Under the pieces are notes generated by a model that saw only the letters and a program-made list of their open reading frames with translations, ran no database searches and was not told the origin of the DNA. A DNA stretch of 62,870 nucleotides from positions 1 to 62,870 of the forward strand of contig JAFUUL010000088.1 in assembly GCA_017483805.1 (NCBI GenBank). Direction: 5' to 3'. Of the stretch, positions 1 through 6,901 are shown piece after piece (within the stretch, counting starts at the first letter, position 1; the number at the start of each line of letters is the position of its first letter). Source of the stretch: Prevotella sp. GTDB taxonomy: Bacteria; Bacteroidota; Bacteroidia; Bacteroidales; Bacteroidaceae. The position numbers and the translations under genes are program-made.

Positions 1-190
1 GATCCGCCACAGAAATAAACGCTCATCAGCGAACGGACTATCTCGCTGAACTGATATCCGATGATACTGCTGCATCTCTGACCCAGTGTTGAGTCGATAA
101 CGGGTGAAAGTATGGAGTCAAATTTCTCCATGATAGAAAAATTCCTCCAAAAGGTGTGAGTTTCTCAGATTTTATTTGTACCTTTGCCAT
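1..190 (-). pseudogene. IS1380-type transposase, N-terminal fragment with frameshift
   Basis: Reading the minus strand from an ATG at 190 gives MAKVQIKSEKLTPFGGIF. One base out of frame it then continues SIMEKFDSILSPVIDSTLGQ and on to LMSVYFCGGS at the window edge. Joined, this is the start of Bacteroides IS1380-type (DDE) transposases as I remember them. The frame change falls at a run of five A at 137-141 (plus strand), where six bases would keep the frame. The gene is therefore either inactivated or affected by a sequencing error. An internal ATG at 131 could start the downstream frame. The rest of the gene lies outside the window. Together with the neighbouring toxin-antitoxin genes it marks this end as accessory DNA. 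Confidence 0.75.
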
Positions 191-260
191 GCCTTGTTAC
201 GATTTTCGCTTGTTTTCTAATTGCAACACTAAGATAAGTGAAAAATCTGACACGGCAAAA

Positions 261-287
261 TCCTGAGCAACTTTTTGTTGCTCAGGA
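261..287 (-). terminator. Perfect hairpin downstream of abiEii
   Basis: The arms TCCTGAGCAAC and GTTGCTCAGGA form a perfect 11-bp stem around a five-base loop. On the minus strand the stem is followed by TTTTG. It lies 64 bp beyond the abiEii stop and between that gene and the transposase start. It is best read as the Rho-independent terminator of the abiE pair, although it could belong to the end of the insertion sequence. Confidence 0.6.
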
Positions 288-350
288 ACTTATAAATTAA
301 TTCAAATCAACGTGTTGCGGAATTAAGGATTAAGAAATACGAGGAAGTCA

Positions 351-1436
351 TCAAGGCGTTTGAGTGACGTTTTGCAGCATCTCGCTATTTTTGCACCAAT
401 AGTAATACGCCTCGGGATTACCACGACGCAGTTTAGCCAATTCCTTGCTGACGACAGGTCTGATTGTCATGTCCTTCACTGCATCGACATTGCCAGAATA
501 TTTCTCGATATTGTGTATACCATATTCGATAGCAGTAGCCAGATAGGCTGCTTTGGCTGCATCGGTTATGGCATGATCAAGCGTATATCTGCCAACGTAG
601 ATATGGCTCTTCAATTTGTCAACTCCCTCTGCCAGCAGTTCAAAATCATTGTTCGGGTCAACCTTTCCGCGTGTAGCAAGTGCCATTGCTGAATTCCGGA
701 TATCCTCATAGACAATGCTGAGGTCGTCACCCTTTCCACGATATGATGACAGTTCAACGACCGCTATCGACTTGAATGTTTCTGCCGTAGTGGCAATGTC
801 TTCTACTGCATCAAACAGTCTTCCAATATCGTGTAGTTGCTTTGCAACATTGATTGTGGAGTTGTGCGTGCCTTTATAATAGGGAACACCGCACGTATTG
901 GGTGCGAAGGCTGTCAGTTTGTCGCCAAGAATATCGGCAACTGACGGTACCCGAATGATGGTTTCAATACCATCATTCTTGATGAATGGATGCAAGAGAG
1001 GTTTGTCTTCTATTTGATGATAGTGGTTATCCTCGAAAAGCACATCAAGCAGTACGGAGTCCTCTATCTGGTCGGAATACACCACCTCGAAGAATGACTT
1101 GTAATGGCCCTTTGGCACGTTCCCGTTCCTGTTCTCACGTCTGATAGTCTTACAATCAGTAAAGCCATATTTCTCGCAGTTCTGGAGATATTTCTCAATG
1201 TCGGTTCCTGGTGGGCATAGAACGTCTATGTCTATAGAGAGCCTGCGGGCTTCTTCACCGAGTATCAGCAGCAGACTGGTTCCACCCTTGAAAGTCAGCG
1301 GACAACCTTCCTTGACAAGCATCTCCAATAGCGAGAAGGCACGGATAACCTTCTCTACAAGTTCGGGGTGGCGGAATTTATGCGTCGAGCAAACTTGGTC
1401 TATCCATTCCTTTTCAAAGCATTCTCTCTGTATCAT
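351..1436 (-). CDS. abiEii: AbiEii/AbiGii-family nucleotidyltransferase toxin
   Basis: This 361-residue protein is the toxin half of a type IV toxin-antitoxin (abortive phage infection) pair. The nucleotidyltransferase core is visible near the N-terminus: GGTS at residues 51-54 and the metal-binding pair D69/D71 in SIDIDVL, preceded by FK in FKGGTS. Family members transfer nucleotides to tRNA or related acceptors and stop growth. The start codon overlaps the stop of the upstream gene by four bases (ATGA, 1433-1436), so the two are translationally coupled with the antitoxin first, as expected. The C-terminal half is helical and less conserved. The sequence here is more AT-rich than the PUL genes, consistent with horizontal acquisition. 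The family call is firm; the biochemical target is not known. Confidence 0.88.
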   Translation of the reverse strand: MIQRECFEKEWIDQVCSTHKFRHPELVEKVIRAFSLLEMLVKEGCPLTFKGGTSLLLILGEEARRLSIDIDVLCPPGTDIEKYLQNCEKYGFTDCKTIRRENRNGNVPKGHYKSFFEVVYSDQIEDSVLLDVLFEDNHYHQIEDKPLLHPFIKNDGIETIIRVPSVADILGDKLTAFAPNTCGVPYYKGTHNSTINVAKQLHDIGRLFDAVEDIATTAETFKSIAVVELSSYRGKGDDLSIVYEDIRNSAMALATRGKVDPNNDFELLAEGVDKLKSHIYVGRYTLDHAITDAAKAAYLATAIEYGIHNIEKYSGNVDAVKDMTIRPVVSKELAKLRRGNPEAYYYWCKNSEMLQNVTQTP

Positions 1437-2143
1437 TGTATTTCTTTTAAGTCGTTAAGTATAGATTCCTTCTCATTACGACGGTCTGCATATCTCAGCA
1501 GGCGAGTCTGATTAACGTCATAATGGGTGATGGCGGTTCTGAGCATCTCCAGATTCTCATAGCCATGCAGATAGTAGAAGTCGGGATCGACCCTGGTATC
1601 CACTAGTAGTTTCTCTATGGTTGGAACAGGCACCCTACCGTCAAGCATCAGGGGAGACTCAGTCACCAGAGGCTTCACGATGATGTTGTCCCTGCTAAGA
1701 TCAATATAAGTCGACGCTATTTTCTTGGTCGGAGAAAGGAAAATTCGCCCTTTATATTTTGGTAGTAGGAGATTGAAAACACTCTCCGTGACATCACGGT
1801 TAGTCTCAATGTAAACCGTATTGTTAGGCGTGAGATCATGCAGTAAGGGTGTCATAACACCTCCACTATACACACAGAAGTCTGCAAGAGGGAACTGACG
1901 AGATAAAGCATTATACAAAGAACGGGCTTTAGCATTTGCTTTCACCTGAAATGTGTTAGAGACATGTGCTGTGTATATACCACGACCTATTCTGCGCAGT
2001 TTACCCTGTCTGCACAGATTACTCAAATGCCAACTGAGCGTATTCCTTGTGATTCCGGCAGTAACCTCTATCGGAATATCGTCAACGGCAAATTGCTGCA
2101 GCCCATTGGCATAGTTCAGTATTTTGTCACTTACTCCTTGCAT
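1433..2143 (-). CDS. abiEi: AbiEi-like antitoxin / winged-helix regulator
   Basis: This 236-residue protein is the likely antitoxin of the downstream AbiEii toxin. The N-terminal ~70 residues form a winged-helix domain (TLSWHLSNLCRQGKLRRIG followed by the wing GRGIYTA), which in AbiEi proteins binds the operon's own promoter. The remainder matches the DUF6088/AbiEi C-terminal domain by general appearance (FCVYSGGVMTPLLHDLTP, then PTIEKLLVD). I place the start at the ATG at 2143. An in-frame TTG at 2170 would lie inside the minus-7 promoter element at 2167-2175 and so cannot be in the mRNA. Autorepression is inferred from the family. The four-base overlap with abiEii supports one operon. Confidence 0.82.
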   Translation of the reverse strand: MQGVSDKILNYANGLQQFAVDDIPIEVTAGITRNTLSWHLSNLCRQGKLRRIGRGIYTAHVSNTFQVKANAKARSLYNALSRQFPLADFCVYSGGVMTPLLHDLTPNNTVYIETNRDVTESVFNLLLPKYKGRIFLSPTKKIASTYIDLSRDNIIVKPLVTESPLMLDGRVPVPTIEKLLVDTRVDPDFYYLHGYENLEMLRTAITHYDVNQTRLLRYADRRNEKESILNDLKEIQ

Positions 2144-2166
2144 TCTTTCTCGTTGCAGAAATCTCT

Positions 2167-2199
2167 GCAAAGATAACCAAAAATTGGCAAATATACAAA
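2167..2199 (-). promoter_or_regulatory. Promoter of abiEi-abiEii
   Basis: On the minus strand TATCTTTGC (2175-2167) fits the Bacteroidales minus-7 element TAnnTTTG. A TTTG minus-33 element (2199-2196) lies 20 nt upstream. The abiEi ATG is 23 bases below the element. Confidence 0.7.
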
Positions 2200-2357
2200 T
2201 TATTGCCGTTTTTTAGTTCCTTTTTTAATGTTTGTTGGCAGATGTGGTTGGAAAGCAAACAAACCATGGGAAGATCTGTTTAGTGCCGTAAAGGTTAAAA
2301 ATGATCAAAAATGGATCCTCGCAGATCGTCCACAGACCGAGTGATCGGCTTTTTTCG

Positions 2358-2366
2358 TACCTTTGC
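2358..2366 (+). promoter_or_regulatory. Minus-7 element almost touching the start codon
   Basis: TACCTTTGC ends at 2366 and the ATG of the next gene is at 2375. Transcription usually starts a few bases beyond this element, so the mRNA would be leaderless or nearly so. No TTTG minus-33 element is seen 19-21 nt upstream. Confidence 0.55.
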
Positions 2367-2374
2367 AGACAGGT

Positions 2375-2893
2375 ATGAAGAATCAAAAAGTATTGACACA
2401 TAAAGAGGCTGTAAGGAGAGCACTGGAGGAACTTGGCGGCAGAGCCAGGCTGAGGGATATTTATCCTCGGGTGATTCCGTATGTGAAGTACAAGCCGGGC
2501 AGCGACATCAGGGCTACCCTGCGCCGACTGCTGCAGACAACACCTGTGCTGTTTCGACGGACGGAGGGCAGAAAAGGCTGGTGGGAACTGGTGTCGTTTC
2601 AGGAAGAGTTGGCGGCACGTGACAGGAAAATAGCGGAGTTGAAGCATTCGCAGATCACCAAAGAGGCAATCATCAAGGGCTTCAACGAATACGACACCCT
2701 GACAGAACGTATCGATGCAAAGCAGATGATGCAACTGATGTTCCGAGGGAATGCCGCATGGGACGATGCATACAAGGAAATGAAAGATGCGGGATACTTC
2801 AAGGAGACTGTGCCGCAGGTCATTCTGAACAACCCGCAGTTCAGGTCGCTTTACGAAGTAACGGGTAATCAGGAAGTGAAGATTGGGAAGTAG
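2375..2893 (+). CDS. Unknown protein with N-terminal winged-helix-like region
   Basis: I do not recognise a named family for this 172-residue protein. Residues ~8-65 (AVRRALEELGGRARLRDIYP, then IRATLRRLLQ and GRKGWWEL) have the pattern of a HARE-type or restriction-associated winged helix, suggesting DNA binding. The C-terminal half is helical and charged (ELAARDRKIAELKHSQITKE) and may oligomerise. I use the ATG at 2375 rather than an upstream in-frame TTG at 2363, which falls inside the TACCTTTGC promoter element. It is divergent from abiEi and followed after five bases by the next small gene, so the two probably form an operon. The role is unknown; a regulator for the accessory region is one possibility. 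Confidence 0.6.
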   Translation: MKNQKVLTHKEAVRRALEELGGRARLRDIYPRVIPYVKYKPGSDIRATLRRLLQTTPVLFRRTEGRKGWWELVSFQEELAARDRKIAELKHSQITKEAIIKGFNEYDTLTERIDAKQMMQLMFRGNAAWDDAYKEMKDAGYFKETVPQVILNNPQFRSLYEVTGNQEVKIGK

Positions 2894-2898
2894 TGGTC

Positions 2899-3321
2899 AT
2901 GGAGACAGAGAATAAGAAAGTAGCAGGCATCACTTTCAGCGGTGACATCACGGTGAACGGCCCCATGTTCGACATTCACGACAATGAGCACGTGCATATC
3001 GGGAGGCCTGCAGAGGAAGCAGAGAACAGGGGTGACAACGGCGTGAAGGAGGTCAAGGTGGAGCGGAACGAAGAACGGTTTCACTTTATTCACATTGAGA
3101 TTGAGGATGAGGAGGCGTGGCGCATTCACGATGCAATAAAACGACTGGTTGCTAACTACAGTATTCCAGAGATCTGTAGGTATCTAAAAGAGCAGAAGCA
3201 GAACGGGAAGTTGATGCTTCCTTCGGATTCAATTGCCATGTATAACGAGTTGGTTCGCCTGGGGATGCCGAAGGGAAAAGGATTCAGCGAGAACCATTTT
3301 AGAAACAGTTACACGAAATAG
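2899..3321 (+). CDS. Unknown small protein
   Basis: This 140-residue protein begins METENKKVAGITFSGDITVN and continues GPMFDIHDNEHVHIG, a beta-rich opening that I associate loosely with uncharacterised Bacteroidales accessory-region proteins. A highly charged linker follows (residues ~45-65), then a helical C-terminal region (DEEAWRIHDAIKRLVANY, ending FSENHFRNSYTK). The start is the ATG at 2899; a GTG at 2893 overlapping the previous stop is possible. There is no signal peptide or membrane segment. A clear terminator follows at 3347-3381, closing the operon begun at 2375. No function is proposed. Confidence 0.6.
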   Translation: METENKKVAGITFSGDITVNGPMFDIHDNEHVHIGRPAEEAENRGDNGVKEVKVERNEERFHFIHIEIEDEEAWRIHDAIKRLVANYSIPEICRYLKEQKQNGKLMLPSDSIAMYNELVRLGMPKGKGFSENHFRNSYTK

Positions 3322-3346
3322 ACCACGGTATCGTAGATCGTTATCA

Positions 3347-3381
3347 AGCATCAGAACTATGGCGGTTCTGGTGCTTTTTTT
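3347..3381 (+). terminator. Rho-independent terminator
   Basis: AGCATCAGAAC (3347-3357) pairs with GTTCTGGTGCT (3365-3375) apart from one wobble, and a run of seven T begins at 3375. It ends the two-gene unit 2375-3321. Confidence 0.85.
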
Positions 3382-3393
3382 GTGCCTTGCGTT

Positions 3394-3448
3394 AGGGATA
3401 TTTCGGGATGTGGCGGGATATTTCGGGATATGACGGGAAAGTACGGGA
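3394..3448. repeat. Helically phased GGGA array
   Basis: CGGGA occurs at 3404, 3414, 3424, 3434 and 3444, with AGGGA at 3394: six copies exactly 10 bp apart. Two 20-bp near-identical units (3395-3414 and 3415-3434) plus a decayed third underlie the pattern. It lies between a terminator and the primase-like gene set, where an operator or iteron-type origin element would be expected. The function is unproven. Confidence 0.7.
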
Positions 3449-3569
3449 CGGCCACCTTTAAAGCCAATCACCTTTAGGAATTTATGTCGAAATTTGCACT
3501 GTCAAATGATTACAGGAAATAGACATAAGGAAAAGGAAGCAACAAATTCTAAACACTGTTTAAAAAAGA

Positions 3570-3863
3570 ATGGAAGCAACAGTAAGAATTTTGAATCAGT
3601 CGGGACTGATTACACGTCAGTACACCGACAAGAAGACGGGCGAACAGAAGGTGATCAACTCTGTGCTGCTCAAGTTGTCGGACGGAACGGACTCTTTCCT
3701 CGGAGAGATCACGGGCGAGAGGGCTGTGAACTGTCCGAAGTTCGACCCCCAGCGCCAGTACAAGGTGCAGTGCTCTATGGTGGTGCGTGAGTGGAACTCG
3801 CAGCAGACTGGCGAGGCCATGCAGGCTACGACGATCTACGTTGATAAAATCGGGATGGTATGA
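3570..3863 (+). CDS. Small unknown protein, possible OB-fold
   Basis: This 97-residue protein (MEATVRILNQSGLITRQYTD...) has alternating beta strands with basic and aromatic residues (QYKVQCSMVVREWN, TIYVDKIG). This is compatible with a small OB-fold single-strand nucleic-acid binder, but I see no decisive motif. Context supports a DNA-metabolism role: its last four bases (ATGA, 3860-3863) overlap the start of the next gene, and that gene overlaps a primase/ATPase-like protein. The ATG at 3570 is the first start giving the full beta-rich sequence. An overlapping longer frame from 3494 looks spurious. Family unknown; single-strand binding is inference. Confidence 0.6.
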   Translation: MEATVRILNQSGLITRQYTDKKTGEQKVINSVLLKLSDGTDSFLGEITGERAVNCPKFDPQRQYKVQCSMVVREWNSQQTGEAMQATTIYVDKIGMV

Positions 3864-4315
3864 AGAAGTTGCAGAAGTCGTATAAGTCGAACACGCGCAT
3901 CTATGATGACGGTTCGATTGAGGTGGACCCACAGGCTCAGGGCGAGCCATCACAGAAAGAGGTTAAGAAGGTGGGCAAGTCGAAGCGGTACGTTACCAAC
4001 GGCAAGAACCCGCTGACGTGTGTGGAGTTGAAGTGTCCTGAGGACGTGCCCGACAAGGCGGCCTACTTCCACAAGGAGTTGGCGAAGTTGACGAAGGACA
4101 TTCAGATCAGCGAGCCGGAGATGCCGGAGGGGGAGTTCCTCATCGACAAGCCGAACCTGAAGGTGTGCTTCGCACAGCAGGAGGGTAAGGTGTCGGCATG
4201 GCTGACGTTTGAGACGAAAGGACTGTTGGAGATAAGGAGAGAGTTGTACTCATTAACCAGCGAGATTGACAAATGTTTTGTTATCAACGAAACTTTGGTT
4301 GCCCCACAGAAGTAG
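3860..4315 (+). CDS. Unknown protein coupled to the primase-like gene
   Basis: This 151-residue protein has a basic N-terminus (MKKLQKSYKSNTRIY, then KKVGKSKRYVTNGKN) that could contact nucleic acid. A mixed alpha/beta C-terminus with an acidic patch (ISEPEMPEGEFLIDKPNLKV) follows. I do not recognise the family. It starts inside the stop of the previous gene (ATGA) and its last 43 bases overlap the next gene in another frame, so the three reading frames are tightly coupled. This arrangement suggests an accessory subunit for the downstream protein. There is no signal peptide. Confidence 0.6.
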   Translation: MKKLQKSYKSNTRIYDDGSIEVDPQAQGEPSQKEVKKVGKSKRYVTNGKNPLTCVELKCPEDVPDKAAYFHKELAKLTKDIQISEPEMPEGEFLIDKPNLKVCFAQQEGKVSAWLTFETKGLLEIRRELYSLTSEIDKCFVINETLVAPQK

Positions 4316-6759
4316 TCACTCAGGAACAGTTTCGGGCGCTCGTAGGGGCGTCTGAAACTCTCCGAAAGGTGAAGGAAGGTCGCGAGGCTTTGGCGCGGGG
4401 CGACAAGGCGACCTACGACAAGTTGAAGAAGTCGCTGCCGTTTGTGATTTTCATTGCGACCTACGCCGAGACGCTGTCTGTGAAAAGTCAGAAGATGGGT
4501 TGCTGGAGAAAGCAGGCGGCATGTAGGCTGAACGGACTCTGTGTGATAGACTTCGACCATGTGGACGAGGCCTCCCCCAGCCCCTCCGAAGGAGGGGTGA
4601 AACGTGCGGTAAAGGAGATCTGGGAGGAAGCCTACGAACGATTGTCAGAAGAGGACCGGAAGCGGATTCTTCTGGTGTATGTGACGCCTTCTGGTCATGG
4701 ATTGAAGGTGGTGTTTATCGCTGACGCAGCGGTGGGCAACCTGATAGACAACCAGAAAGCGTTTTCTATGAAGCTGGGACTGAACCCCGACGAGGCATGT
4801 AAGGATGCCAGCAGAGGGGCGTTCCTGACTACGCATGATGATATTTTATTGATCGACGAAGCGCGGCTCTTCACATTTGAGAATGCTGCCTTCGGAGAGA
4901 AGTACAATGAGGCGTATCATCAAGGCAAGTCGCAGCCGACGGTTAAGGCCTCCCCAAGCCCCTCCCAAGGAGGGGGTGTTGGAATACAGGATTCCGCTCC
5001 CCCATCTACCTCTTCAAGTAACCAGACATCCCCTCCTTTGGAGGGGCTTGGGGAGGCTTACAACGGCATCCCTCTATCGAAGATTATCGAGGCATGGATG
5101 GAGGGCAGAAATCTGGAGAACCATCGGCACGATACGCTGGTGGAGTTGGCAAGCCATCTAAGGTATCTGATAGGCAAGAATGCCAAGAAGATTACCGAGG
5201 TGGTGATGTCGCTGACGTGGGTTCAGGATCTTGCTGCCGAGGGCGAGGATGTGGCTGGCACTGTCAGTTCAGTGATGAGTTGGCGGTACACCGAGAAGAA
5301 GCCGCCGAAGTTGGTGGAGGCGCTGAAGAAATGTGGTGCGGATGCTCAGACCAACCCTGCCCCTCCTAACTCAGGAGGGGAAAAGAATAGTGATATCTAT
5401 GCGCTGCTGCCGTTAGACAAGTGGGCAGAGGAATTGCAGGAAATGGCAGGGCACTATCCCTGCATGAAGGAACTCTTCTTAAATGTGCATCCGCACAAAC
5501 TGCCTGCGGTGCTGTTTTCGAGTGCTGCGCTGTTCGGTACGCTGATGACCCGGGCGTGGTATCACTTCTGGTATGAACCTGAGATCGTTCGTCGCCTGAA
5601 CTACTGCATCTTCATCATTGGTGATCCTGGTGCGGGGAAGAATGTGATTGAAAAGTTCTACTTCAAGATTGCCGACCCGATGATTCAGGCTGACCAGGTG
5701 GGTATCGATGCGGTGAACCGCTACAAGGACGGACGAACCGAAAGGACTACCTCGACGAAGGCCCAGAAGGGTGATGCCCTGAAGAAGCCTGTTGTGGGTA
5801 TCCGTGTTCACCCAGCCCGCACGGCAACGGGTGAGTTTATCCGTCACATGCTGGCTGCTGTCGAGACGGTGCAGGGCAAGCCGATGAACCTGCACATGTT
5901 CTCGTTCGACTCGGAACTGGACAACGTCACCAAGAACAATAAGGGTGGCGACTGGAAAGACCGCGAGATTCTGGAACTTAAGTCGTTCCACAACGAGCAG
6001 GACGGACAGATGTATGCCAATCAGGAGTCGGTCACGGGTATGTTCAACGTCTACTGGAACTTCATCTATACCGGCACGCCGTATGCCCTGCATCGAAAGG
6101 TGAACCAGCGCAACTTCGGCACGGGTATGTCGACCCGACTTGCCGTGATACCACTGCCTGACAAAGGTTTGGCGCAGCGGCATCAGCAGGTAGACCCGTC
6201 AGCCAACGAGACGCTCCGCACGTGGGCTTATCGGCTGGATAAAGTGGAGGGAGAAATCCCCATAGAACCGCTGAACGACGAGACCTACGAATGGCAGTCG
6301 GCACACTTGGAAATCGCCGAGTTCAACGGCGACAAGGCAGACCGCACGCTGCTGAAGCGTATTCCGTACTACGGCATCGGCGTTTCGTTGCCCTTTATCC
6401 TGATGCGTCATTGGGATGAGTGGCAGGAGAAGCGCAGTCTGACGATGGACGACAGGGACCGGTGTCTGTGCCGGCTGGCCATGGAGATCCAGTACAAGTG
6501 TCAGCAGTTCTTCTTCGGCGAGATGGCCTTCAACTACTTCGCCGACCAGAACAAGGAGTTCGTGCAGCGACGCCGCTCCACCCGCTACGACGAGTGCTTC
6601 CGCAAGTTGCCAGACGAGTTCCGCACGCAGCAGTTCAAGGACTGCTTCAACACCAACGACTCGGCAACGTCGCGTGCTCTGAAGCGCCTGAAAGCCGACG
6701 GACTCATAGAGAAACTGAGTTATGGTGCCTATCGGAAATTGGTTCAGGAGTTGCCGTAA
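4273..6759 (+). CDS. BT4734/VirE N-domain protein with DUF3987-like ATPase core
   Basis: This 828-residue protein is of a type common in Bacteroidota accessory regions. Residues ~10-165 resemble the BT4734/VirE N-terminal domain, with primase-polymerase-like stretches LCVIDFDHVD and LLVYVTPSGHGLKVVF. Residues ~375-640 resemble a DUF3987/VirE-type ATPase core; the P-loop reads GDPGAGKN near residue 454, with N where S or T is usual. The C-terminus (FRTQQFKDCF, then SRALKRLKADGLIEKL) is a winged helix. A primase or replicative-helicase role for a mobile element is inferred from family resemblance. The linker regions contain four palindrome-derived proline/glycine inserts (see the repeat entries). 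The start at 4273 overlaps the preceding gene by 43 bases but gives the expected N-domain opening. Confidence 0.72.
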   Translation: MFCYQRNFGCPTEVVTQEQFRALVGASETLRKVKEGREALARGDKATYDKLKKSLPFVIFIATYAETLSVKSQKMGCWRKQAACRLNGLCVIDFDHVDEASPSPSEGGVKRAVKEIWEEAYERLSEEDRKRILLVYVTPSGHGLKVVFIADAAVGNLIDNQKAFSMKLGLNPDEACKDASRGAFLTTHDDILLIDEARLFTFENAAFGEKYNEAYHQGKSQPTVKASPSPSQGGGVGIQDSAPPSTSSSNQTSPPLEGLGEAYNGIPLSKIIEAWMEGRNLENHRHDTLVELASHLRYLIGKNAKKITEVVMSLTWVQDLAAEGEDVAGTVSSVMSWRYTEKKPPKLVEALKKCGADAQTNPAPPNSGGEKNSDIYALLPLDKWAEELQEMAGHYPCMKELFLNVHPHKLPAVLFSSAALFGTLMTRAWYHFWYEPEIVRRLNYCIFIIGDPGAGKNVIEKFYFKIADPMIQADQVGIDAVNRYKDGRTERTTSTKAQKGDALKKPVVGIRVHPARTATGEFIRHMLAAVETVQGKPMNLHMFSFDSELDNVTKNNKGGDWKDREILELKSFHNEQDGQMYANQESVTGMFNVYWNFIYTGTPYALHRKVNQRNFGTGMSTRLAVIPLPDKGLAQRHQQVDPSANETLRTWAYRLDKVEGEIPIEPLNDETYEWQSAHLEIAEFNGDKADRTLLKRIPYYGIGVSLPFILMRHWDEWQEKRSLTMDDRDRCLCRLAMEIQYKCQQFFFGEMAFNYFADQNKEFVQRRRSTRYDECFRKLPDEFRTQQFKDCFNTNDSATSRALKRLKADGLIEKLSYGAYRKLVQELP
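4569..4599. repeat. Palindromic insert A inside coding sequence
   Basis: The element is about 30 bp with a CCCCTCC-GAA-GGAGGGG hairpin at 4581-4597 preceded by CCTCCCCCAG. It is translated in frame as ASPSPSEGG in the VirE-like protein. Related copies are at 4948, 5028, 5360 and 30288. Confidence 0.8.
4948..5058. repeat. Paired inverted palindromic inserts B and C
   Basis: GCCTCCCCAAGCCCCTCC (4949-4966) and its exact reverse complement (5040-5057) bound a 109-bp segment. Each end also carries the short CCCCTCC/GGAGGGG hairpin. The ends are read as ASPSPSQGGG and SPPLEGLGEA, and the segment between them as a Ser/Thr/Pro-rich linker. The structure looks like a very short mobile element tolerated in frame. 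Confidence 0.8.
5360..5380. repeat. Palindromic insert D inside coding sequence
   Basis: CCCCTCC (5360-5366) and GGAGGGG (5374-5380) flank a seven-base loop and are translated PAPPNSGGEK. This is the fourth member of the family within the same gene, again in a linker. Confidence 0.75.
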
Positions 6760-6901
6760 TACTGAAACTTGAAACTGCATGGTTTTGCACTTTTGCAGTT
6801 TTGCAAACTTGACTTAAAGGTCTTAATTTGATACTATCATGAGTTTACCAAGAGGAATACGACACAGGGGCCTACATCGGGAACGTCAGCCGACTGAACC
6901 G

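Noticed and set aside
178-187. Plus-strand GTACCTTTGC resembling a minus-7 promoter element
   Set aside because: It is the reverse complement of the MAKV codons that open the transposase gene, so the match is a coincidence of coding sequence.
6792-6812. Three TTTTGCA-type words after the VirE-like gene
   Set aside because: They suggest an attachment or binding site, but there is no integrase in view and no second copy marking the other boundary.
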